Assembly: GCA_001805125.1 (NCBI GenBank)
Contig: MHEF01000050.1
Location: 33,144 to 40,433, forward strand
Direction: 5' to 3'
Source of the DNA: Nitrospirae bacterium RBG_13_39_12
GTDB lineage: Bacteria > Nitrospirota > Thermodesulfovibrionia > Thermodesulfovibrionales > SM23-35
DNA: 7,290 nucleotides
The notes beneath the pieces are model-generated. The model had not been told where the DNA came from, made no database searches, and saw nothing but the letters and a program-made list of their open reading frames with translations. The first letter of the stretch is position 1; each line of letters opens with the position of its first letter. The position numbers and the translations under genes are program-made. Below are positions 1-5,325 of the stretch, one piece after another.

Positions 1-1
1 A

Positions 2-1579
2 CTAAAAGATGATGATGAAAACGTACGGGCTACAGCTATAGAACATATCGGCAAAATTGGCGAATCTTCAGTAGTAAATGCACTAATAGAGATACTAGAT
101 AGTGGTGACATATGGACGGCCTATCCTGCTGCTGATGCGCTCGGCAGGGTTGGTGACAGAAAGGCAATCCCATCTCTAATAAAGGCATTGGACAAGAAAA
201 CGCTCAGGGAACCGTCTATAAAAGCATTGAGTCTGATTGCAGACCCCGAGACACTTAAACATATAGTACCTTTTTTAATGGATCCTTCAAAAATTATTCA
301 GGAAGAAGCCCTTCGGGCTATAGAGAGATTTTACCGTAAAGGTGTCAGCGAGGAATTCATAACAGGTGAGATAAAAAGGCTCATTGGCGATAATGTTCTG
401 GATATACTTATCACACACGCATGGTCACAAAAAACCGATGTTAGGATATCTGCCATACTCATCCTGGGTCTGATGAAGGATGAGAGGGCATATAATCCAC
501 TCCTCGAGATATCACAAGACGAAAATTTCAAAGAAGATGTTACCAAGGCACTTGTCTTTATAGGAAAGGACAGACCTGAATCTCTGCTGAAGCTTTTTGA
601 TACAGAAAGCCTTTACCAGAAACGTTTCATATGCGAGGTTGCCGGCAGAATTATCTCCCCCGTTTATTACACTACTTTCGAGAAACTTCTTGAAGACGAG
701 GACGGACACATCCGCTCCCTTGCTGCCATAGCAATCTCAAAAATTGGTGACATAAAGGCTGTAAAACCCATAAAAAAACTTTTGTCAGATCCGTATGAAG
801 ATGTTCAGGAAGCTGCAGTAAATGCACTTTCTAATCTGAGATCAGGCCTTTCTGTTGCTGAATTAACAGGCATACTCGAAGATACAAATCCCGCATTAAG
901 GAAGAATGCAGCTTTATTGCTCGGGGAAATAGGTGCAGCAGAGGCAGTGCCAGCCTTGGGATTCGCTCTTAAGGATAGCGATATAGAAGTGAGGAAAGCT
1001 GTTATTAAGGCTTTTTCTAATCTAAAAACAGAAGAGTCAATCAGTTTTCTCATCCTTGCACTAACAGATGAGGAACCTGATATCAGGGCTTTATCAGCCT
1101 TAAGTCTTGGCTATATAGGAGGCAGCGGCACCTTTGATGCCCTGCATCTTCTCCTGTCTGATTCTGATGACTATGTTAGGGTTGCCGCATCAAAAGCCCT
1201 TGGTATTCTTAAAGATGCCAGGGCTGTTGGTCCACTTATAAGAATCTTATCCGACAAAAACGGTTTTGTTGTAACAACAGCAATAGAATCCCTCAGCAAA
1301 ATAGGGGGGGAGAAAGCAAGGGCCGCCTTACTCCAGATACTTTCCTCGGAAGACAAAGAGATTATCAGAACAGCAATAAAGGCACTTTCTTCTTTTGATA
1401 ATGTTGAGGAAGAACTGTTGCCTTTTCTGAAAGATGACGACTGGGCTACTAGAATGGCTGCTGTCGAAGTCCTAATTAAAATAGCAAAAGCAACCACAAG
1501 AAAAAAACTTGAAGAACTCCTGGACACTGAGGAAGACCCTATAGTAAAAAAAGCGGTTCAAGAGGGGCTCGGTGTTTGA
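2..1579 (+). CDS. HEAT-repeat protein of the che operon, partial (5' end outside window)
   Basis: The reading frame is open from the first complete codon (position 2), giving 525 residues before a TGA stop; the true start lies upstream. Nearly the whole fragment consists of HEAT-like units of about 31 residues with the pattern L-x-D-x(4)-[VI]-R-x(2)-A-x(2)-[AL]-L-x(2)-[IL]-G. I count 16 to 17 units; those in fragment residues 230-446 are exactly 31 residues each, while those near residues 65-230 are more degenerate. There is no catalytic motif, signal peptide or membrane segment, so it is probably a cytoplasmic alpha-solenoid. HEAT solenoids, including the PBS-lyase-like type, normally act as protein-binding scaffolds. 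Its stop overlaps the cheR start by 8 bases, so the two are probably translationally coupled. An adaptor role in the chemosensory complex is inferred from position. The family is clear; the specific function is unknown. Confidence 0.9.
   Translation, partial: LKDDDENVRATAIEHIGKIGESSVVNALIEILDSGDIWTAYPAADALGRVGDRKAIPSLIKALDKKTLREPSIKALSLIADPETLKHIVPFLMDPSKIIQEEALRAIERFYRKGVSEEFITGEIKRLIGDNVLDILITHAWSQKTDVRISAILILGLMKDERAYNPLLEISQDENFKEDVTKALVFIGKDRPESLLKLFDTESLYQKRFICEVAGRIISPVYYTTFEKLLEDEDGHIRSLAAIAISKIGDIKAVKPIKKLLSDPYEDVQEAAVNALSNLRSGLSVAELTGILEDTNPALRKNAALLLGEIGAAEAVPALGFALKDSDIEVRKAVIKAFSNLKTEESISFLILALTDEEPDIRALSALSLGYIGGSGTFDALHLLLSDSDDYVRVAASKALGILKDARAVGPLIRILSDKNGFVVTTAIESLSKIGGEKARAALLQILSSEDKEIIRTAIKALSSFDNVEEELLPFLKDDDWATRMAAVEVLIKIAKATTRKKLEELLDTEEDPIVKKAVQEGLGV
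689..1339 (+). repeat. Seven tandem 31-codon HEAT units inside the HEAT-repeat gene
   Basis: Seven consecutive units of 93 bases each encode 31-residue HEAT repeats with no spacing change. They begin LEDEDG, LSDPYE, LEDTNP, LKDSDI, LTDEEP, LSDSDD and LSDKNG. The conserved positions are Leu1, Asp3, a hydrophobic residue at 8, mostly Arg at 9 (Gln and Val in two units) and Ala/Ser around 11-15. Most units have Gly or a short loop near 20. The nucleotide sequences have diverged, so this is an old protein-level repeat and not a recent DNA duplication. The next unit has 29 residues, which ends the strict periodicity. Confidence 0.8.
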
Positions 1580-2441
1580 AAATGAAGAGCTAATACATCT
1601 GCCTGAAGATGTATTCAGGCTTATAAGGGACCTGATAAGGAATTACTGTGGAATATATTTTGATGACGATTCAAGATACCTCCTCGAAAAAAGACTTTCA
1701 AGAACGATAAGGAATCATCACTTCAGCAGCTTTAGGGATTATTACAGGCACCTGCTTTACGACAGAAACCGGGAAGAAGAACTTGCATCGATAATAGACA
1801 TACTAACTGTTAACGAGACATATTTCTTCAGGGAACAGAGCCAGCTTAAGACTTTCAGCGAAGAAATATTACCTGAACTCAAGGATACCAATAAAGATAA
1901 GAAGCGGCTTAAAATATGGTCTGCGGGCTGTTCATCTGGAGAGGAGCCTTATACTATTGCCATGCTGGTGCTCGAGAAAGAATACTTTAAAGACTGGAAC
2001 ATAGAGATTTTTGGAAGTGATATAAATCAGAGGGTTCTCAAAACTGCAAGAAGCGGCGTCTACAGAAAAAACTCATTCAGGACAACTGATGATTATTTTC
2101 TTAATAAATATTTTAAGGAACAAGACAGTCACTTCAGGATATCAGATAATGTAAAACAGCATGTGAATTTCAGCCATTTGAATCTTCTAGATCCTTTCAA
2201 AGTAAAATTAGTAGGCACAATGGATATAATATTCTGCAGGAATGTGTTAATCTACTTTGATTTGCAGTCTAGGAAACAAGTCATAGATATCTTTTTCAAA
2301 AGGCTGATTGACGGTGGTTATTTGCTGTTAGGCCATTCTGAATCACTTATAAACATATCAACCGCCTTCACGCTGAAACATTTCAAGCACGACATGGTTT
2401 ATCAAAAACCTATAAAAAAAGGTGCAGTTAAAGATGTCTAA
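1572..2441 (+). CDS. cheR: CheR: chemoreceptor glutamate methyltransferase
   Basis: This 289-residue cytoplasmic enzyme transfers methyl groups from S-adenosylmethionine to receptor glutamates, opposing CheB during adaptation. An alpha-helical N-terminal domain (about 10-80) leads into the CheR signature NETYFFRE at 81-88. The SAM-binding motif WSAGCSSGEEPYT is at 116-128, followed by GSDIN at 148-152 with the acidic Asp150, FCRNVLIYFD at 221-230 and the late strand GGYLLLGHSES. The length is normal for the family. The start is GTG at 1572, preceded by the purine-rich AGAGGGG at 1561-1567; it overlaps the HEAT gene stop by 8 bases (GTGTTTGA). The C-terminus is lysine-rich, with no TPR or other added domain. 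The stop overlaps the cheB start. No receptor lies in the window, so the substrate cannot be named. Confidence 0.96.
   Translation: MFENEELIHLPEDVFRLIRDLIRNYCGIYFDDDSRYLLEKRLSRTIRNHHFSSFRDYYRHLLYDRNREEELASIIDILTVNETYFFREQSQLKTFSEEILPELKDTNKDKKRLKIWSAGCSSGEEPYTIAMLVLEKEYFKDWNIEIFGSDINQRVLKTARSGVYRKNSFRTTDDYFLNKYFKEQDSHFRISDNVKQHVNFSHLNLLDPFKVKLVGTMDIIFCRNVLIYFDLQSRKQVIDIFFKRLIDGGYLLLGHSESLINISTAFTLKHFKHDMVYQKPIKKGAVKDV
2419..2424 (+). promoter_or_regulatory. Ribosome binding site deciding the cheB start
   Basis: AAGGTG lies 9 bases before the ATG at 2434, inside the end of cheR. It supports ATG 2434 over the in-frame GTG at 2422, which would put the start inside this motif and add four residues (MQLK) ahead of a typical receiver-domain beginning. 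Confidence 0.6.
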
Positions 2442-3486
2442 TATCAGAGTTCTAATTGTTGATGACTCTGCATACAGCAGGCAGGCTATAAGAAAAATGC
2501 TCCAGCAAGATTCAGGTATTGATATTGTAGGTATTTCGACTGATGGAGTAGATGCAATGGCAAAAACCCTTAAGTTCATGCCCGACCTTATAACTTTAGA
2601 CCTCGAGATGCCTGAGATGGATGGTTTCAGTTTCCTTAGATGGCTGATGAAAAATAAGCCAACACCAGTAATTATTGTCAGTTCTCATTCTGATTCAAAG
2701 AGTGTTTTTAAGGCCCTTGAACTCGGTGCAGCCGATTTCATAACAAAACCTCCGAGGACAGCTTCATCAGAATTCTATACTATGCAGAAGGACTTACTCA
2801 GTAAGGTTAAAGGGATAAAAGATTTACGCATGGATAAGCTGAGTAAAAACCTTGAACTTCTTGATGAGAAAAGAAGACATACATCTATAGAAAAGCCAGG
2901 TTACAATAATATAGAAGCCATAGCTATCGGTTCATCAACAGGTGGACCTGCTGCACTTAAGATAATCCTAACAAGTCTTCCATCCACTTTTCCTGCTGGT
3001 ATTGTAATAAGCCAGCATATGCCTAAGGGGTTCACTTCGTCATTTGCAGACAGGCTTAACGGAATTTCAAAGTTACATATAAAAGAAGCAAAGGAAGGTG
3101 ATGAGGTAGAGAAAGGCAAAGTTCTTATATGCCCAGGTGGTTTCCATATGCTTTTAAAAAAACGCGGACAAAAGGTACTTGCCACTATTAAGGAACCTAA
3201 AAATACAGATAAATATATACCATCTGTTAATATGTTAATGTACTCGGCTGCAGAAGTTTACGGCCCAACGATTATGGGTATCGTTCTCACGGGCATGGGT
3301 GGTGATGGGTTAGAAGGGATGGTAGAAATTAAAAACAGAGGAGGGTATACTATAGCAGAATCAGAAGATACTGCTGTTGTCTTCGGTATGCCCTCAGGGG
3401 TAATAAAAGCAGGCGCTGCTGGCAGGGTCTTGCCTATCTCTGAGATACCTGTTGAGTTAATAAAATTAGTTGGAGGAAAAGAGTAG
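2434..3486 (+). CDS. cheB: CheB: receptor methylesterase/deamidase with receiver domain
   Basis: CheB hydrolyses receptor glutamyl methyl esters, and in many species deamidates glutamines, once its receiver domain is phosphorylated by CheA. From ATG 2434 the protein has 350 residues, normal for the family. The receiver domain (about 3-120) has acidic Asp10/Asp11, phospho-acceptor Asp56 in LDLEMPEMDG, Ser83 and Lys105 followed by PP. After a charged linker, the esterase domain (about 160-345) carries the expected triad: Ser168 in GSSTGG, His195 in QHMP and Asp291 in TGMGGDG. No key residue is missing, so it should be active. It overlaps the cheR stop by 8 bases (ATGTCTAA). The next gene begins 11 bases after its stop, which places it mid-operon. 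CheA, which would phosphorylate it, is not in the window. Confidence 0.97.
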   Translation: MSNIRVLIVDDSAYSRQAIRKMLQQDSGIDIVGISTDGVDAMAKTLKFMPDLITLDLEMPEMDGFSFLRWLMKNKPTPVIIVSSHSDSKSVFKALELGAADFITKPPRTASSEFYTMQKDLLSKVKGIKDLRMDKLSKNLELLDEKRRHTSIEKPGYNNIEAIAIGSSTGGPAALKIILTSLPSTFPAGIVISQHMPKGFTSSFADRLNGISKLHIKEAKEGDEVEKGKVLICPGGFHMLLKKRGQKVLATIKEPKNTDKYIPSVNMLMYSAAEVYGPTIMGIVLTGMGGDGLEGMVEIKNRGGYTIAESEDTAVVFGMPSGVIKAGAAGRVLPISEIPVELIKLVGGKE

Positions 3487-3488
3487 TT

Positions 3489-3493
3489 GGAGG
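3489..3493 (+). promoter_or_regulatory. Strong Shine-Dalgarno for the GAF protein
   Basis: GGAGG lies 4 bases before ATG 3498, just past the cheB stop. It is the best match to the anti-Shine-Dalgarno sequence among the starts in this window. It fixes the start of the coiled-coil/GAF gene and suggests that gene is translated independently of cheB. Confidence 0.75.
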
Positions 3494-3497
3494 TTTA

Positions 3498-4319
3498 ATG
3501 GAAAAAAATTCAAGTTTAGCAAAGAAAGCAGACGAGTTTTTACAGATATTCAAAAAGGGAGAAGAGTTTACAAAGGATCTGATCAAGGAGAACGAAAAGC
3601 TCAGGTTCAGGCTCGCACAACTCGAAGAAGCTTTACAGAAGTCCGGAAATGAGGAAAGGATCAGGCTTTACGAAGACAGGTTAAGAATGCTGGATGAAGA
3701 GCTAAAATCTCTTTTAGAGAGGTATAGGAAGGTTGAAGAAGAAAACAAGGATTTTGCCTCAAAATATGTAGAGATTGAAACTGAGAACAACAACCTTGCA
3801 AATCTATATGTAGCCAGCTATCAGCTTCATTCAACCCTTGATTTTAATGACGTTCTACGAATAGTCCTTGAGATAGTTATTAATCTGATAGGCGCTGAGA
3901 AGTTTGCAGTGATGCTTATGGATGAAAAGACAAATGAATTGATACCCGTAGCTACAGAAGGTTTATCTCTCGATGAAATACCCAAGGTGAAAATAGGAGA
4001 AGGCACTATAGGAAAAGTAGCAAAAGAAGCTGAGAGTTATTTTTCGGAAACCACAGCATACGCATCAGAGACTGACGCTACAAACCCTATTGTATGTATA
4101 CCACTTAAGATAAAAGAACATGTTATAGGTGTTATCTCGATCTATTCACTCTTTGTACAGAAAACTGAGTTTTCCAATGTGGATTACGAGCTTTTCAATC
4201 TGCTCGCAGGGCATGCAGCAACTGCAATATTTTCTTCAAAGCTATATACACAGTCCGAGAGGAAGCTAACAACTATACAGAGTTTCCTTGATCTCCTGAA
4301 GGATAGAACAGGAAAATAG
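3498..4319 (+). CDS. Cytoplasmic coiled-coil plus GAF domain protein of the che operon
   Basis: This 273-residue protein has two parts. Residues about 22-105 are rich in Glu, Lys, Arg and Leu with heptad-like spacing and no proline, a probable parallel coiled coil. Residues about 115-255 form a GAF domain: after NLYVASYQLHSTLD comes a helix, then strands around FAVMLMD, a KIGEGTIGKVAKE turn, CIPLKI, GVISIYS and the closing helix LFNLLAGHAATAIF. GAF domains bind small ligands such as cyclic nucleotides or haem, or serve as dimerisation modules. No haem or bilin cysteine is evident. There is no membrane segment, kinase, cyclase, GGDEF or methyl-accepting domain, so it has no obvious enzymatic output. 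Lying between cheB and the cheY-like gene, it is probably a soluble sensor or spacer in the same pathway. That role and the ligand are inferred and unproven. Confidence 0.9.
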   Translation: MEKNSSLAKKADEFLQIFKKGEEFTKDLIKENEKLRFRLAQLEEALQKSGNEERIRLYEDRLRMLDEELKSLLERYRKVEEENKDFASKYVEIETENNNLANLYVASYQLHSTLDFNDVLRIVLEIVINLIGAEKFAVMLMDEKTNELIPVATEGLSLDEIPKVKIGEGTIGKVAKEAESYFSETTAYASETDATNPIVCIPLKIKEHVIGVISIYSLFVQKTEFSNVDYELFNLLAGHAATAIFSSKLYTQSERKLTTIQSFLDLLKDRTGK

Positions 4320-4322
4320 GAA

Positions 4323-4355
4323 ATGAATCATTATAGAGAAGTTATAGATGCCTAA
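4323..4355 (+). other. Possible ten-codon leader ORF coupling into the cheY-like gene
   Basis: ATG 4323 opens a ten-codon frame (MNHYREVIDA) ending in TAA at 4353-4355. It starts 3 bases after the GAF gene stop and overlaps the cheY-like start by 8 bases (ATGCCTAA), the same geometry as the HEAT/cheR and cheR/cheB junctions. Two AGG triplets lie just upstream (4310-4312, 4318-4320). It may only pass ribosomes on to the next gene, or be chance; frames this short are common. Confidence 0.2.
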
Positions 4356-4731
4356 TATCCTTATAGTAGAAGACTCTCCAACTATGAGACAGCTAATCAG
4401 TTTTACTGTGAAGAGGATCCCTGAATCCAGGGTTATTGAGGCAACTGATGGTGTTGATGCATTCAAAAAATTATCTTCTGAGAAGATAGATATTATACTA
4501 GCCGATATAAATATGCCTGTTATGGATGGACTTAAACTAGTAAGCCTTGTAAGGGGAAATGTTCATTATAAAAATATCCCCATAATAATGATCACAACAG
4601 AAGGTGCAGAAGAAGATAAAAAAAAGGCACTTGCTATTGGTGCAAATGCCTATCTTACAAAACCAATAATGTCGCAAGAGTTGCTTAAACTAGTGAACAG
4701 TCTTCTATCAAGTATTAAGTCTGACACCTAG
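4348..4731 (+). CDS. cheY: CheY-type single-domain response regulator
   Basis: This 127-residue protein is only a receiver domain. It has acidic Glu8/Asp9, phospho-acceptor Asp53 in LADINMPVMDG, switch Thr83 in MITTEG, Tyr102 and Lys105 before Pro106. These match the acidic pair, Asp57, Thr87, Tyr106 and Lys109 of enterobacterial CheY, so it should be phosphorylated by a histidine kinase, presumably the CheA of this system. With no DNA-binding or enzymatic domain, its output must be protein contact, for example with a flagellar switch, a type IV pilus motor or another effector; the sequence does not say which. The start is ATG 4348 with a weak purine-rich AGAGAAG at 4335-4341. It is last in the operon, and its final 17 bases overlap the convergent regulator gene. 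The cheY name reflects domain type and context; orthology to a specific CheY is not shown. Confidence 0.92.
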   Translation: MPNILIVEDSPTMRQLISFTVKRIPESRVIEATDGVDAFKKLSSEKIDIILADINMPVMDGLKLVSLVRGNVHYKNIPIIMITTEGAEEDKKKALAIGANAYLTKPIMSQELLKLVNSLLSSIKSDT

Positions 4732-5290
4732 GACAGAAGAATCTCCCGCTAAACCATGGTGTTTCATGTGAAAAATCAGGTATCAATTCAAGTAGCATGG
4801 GAGCCTGACATTTCTGGCATCTCAGTTCGTCCATGTTGTAGTCCGATGCAAGCTTTTTAGCATCGTAGGCATTTTCCCTTATTTCTATTAAATATCGTGT
4901 TATCTCATGGACTTTTGGTTTTTGGCTGAGGGCCTTTCTTATCTGCTCGACAACCTCATTTGGTTTGGTGGTTGCTTTTACGATATAACCTGAAGCGCCT
5001 AGGTTTAAGGCTTTCTCGACTTCCTCTGGCTGACCTTTAGCAGAAAATACCAATACTGGTATGCCCGAGAGTTTCGGGTCTGTTTTTATAACCTGAAGTA
5101 CTTTATATCCGTCCATAACAGGCATCATAAGATCAAGCAGAATAATGTCAGGTTTCTCCTGTGAAAGTATCTTGATAGCTTCCATCCCGTTATCTGCTGT
5201 AATCACCTGATACTGTTCTAATGTCAGTTTATTCCTGTATAACTGCTGAATAGTTTTAGAATCTTCAACGAGCAATATCTTGTCTCTCAT
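4715..5290 (-). CDS. Response regulator: receiver domain plus C-terminal zinc-ribbon-like module
   Basis: The 191-residue protein begins with a complete receiver domain (about 3-122): Glu9/Asp10, phospho-acceptor Asp53 in LDLMMPVMDG, Ser83, Tyr102 and Lys105 in YIVKATTKP. A probable helical linker follows (about 123-155). The tail has Cys158, Cys161 in CQKC and Cys186, Cys189 in CPRC, two CxxC knuckles 24 residues apart, as expected for a zinc ribbon. The protein ends two residues after the last Cys. There is no helix-turn-helix, GGDEF, EAL or HD domain. Zinc ribbons bind nucleic acid or protein, so the output could be either. It reads towards the che operon and away from the helicase, with its own predicted promoter. 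The partner kinase is unknown; sharing signals with the adjacent che proteins is only a possibility. Confidence 0.9.
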   Translation of the reverse strand: MRDKILLVEDSKTIQQLYRNKLTLEQYQVITADNGMEAIKILSQEKPDIILLDLMMPVMDGYKVLQVIKTDPKLSGIPVLVFSAKGQPEEVEKALNLGASGYIVKATTKPNEVVEQIRKALSQKPKVHEITRYLIEIRENAYDAKKLASDYNMDELRCQKCQAPMLLELIPDFSHETPWFSGRFFCPRCQT

Positions 5291-5308
5291 AGTAAAATTC
5301 TATATAAG
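5280..5308 (+). promoter_or_regulatory. Sigma70-like promoter for the helicase gene, short or no leader
   Basis: TTGTCT at 5280-5285 (four of six matches to TTGACA), a 17-base spacer and TATAAG at 5303-5308 (five of six to TATAAT) would start transcription near 5315, about four bases before ATG 5319. No Shine-Dalgarno precedes that ATG. The -35 box lies inside the opposite gene's first codons, and the -10 box abuts the -10 box of the minus-strand promoter. The evidence is weaker than for the opposing promoter because the region is AT-rich. Confidence 0.45.
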
Positions 5309-5325
5309 ACCTTTATATATGTCAA
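5291..5325 (-). promoter_or_regulatory. Sigma70-like promoter for the zinc-ribbon regulator, predicted leaderless
   Basis: On the minus strand a perfect TTGACA (5325 down to 5320) is followed by a 17-base spacer and TAGAAT (5302 down to 5297), a five-of-six match to TATAAT. Six bases then separate the -10 box from the ATG at 5290, so the usual start site falls on or beside the A of the start codon. The only Shine-Dalgarno-like bases, AAAGGT at 5314-5309, are 18 bases from the ATG, too far to serve. The -35 box overlaps the helicase start codon on the other strand. Confidence 0.65.
5301..5319. repeat. Short inverted repeat between the divergent starts, possible operator
   Basis: TATATAA (5301-5307) and TTATATA (5313-5319) form a perfect 7-base dyad around the 5-base centre GACCT. 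It covers the plus-strand -10 box and part of the spacer of the minus-strand promoter, so a bound protein could affect both. Such AT-only arms arise easily by chance, and no regulator can be named. Confidence 0.3.

Noticed and set aside
1171..1527. 118-codon open frame on the minus strand
   Set aside because: It is antisense to clear HEAT repeats and has the Ser-rich composition expected of an antisense reading.
188..1579. Start of the HEAT protein at the TTG at 188
   Set aside because: The frame is open from position 2 and the upstream 62 codons encode two more HEAT units, so the gene continues past the left edge.
2422..3486. CheB start at GTG 2422
   Set aside because: This start lies within the AAGGTG ribosome binding site and adds four residues before a typical receiver beginning; ATG 2434 is better spaced.
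3470..3652. 60-codon frame on the plus strand overlapping the start of the GAF gene
   Set aside because: It is out of frame with the coiled-coil protein, very rich in Arg and Lys, and the GGAGG at 3489-3493 points to ATG 3498.
4701..4740. Possible bidirectional terminator between the two convergent response regulators
   Set aside because: TCTTCT and AGAAGA can pair, but the stem is 6 bases, AT-rich and separated by a 28-base loop, with no T tract on either side.
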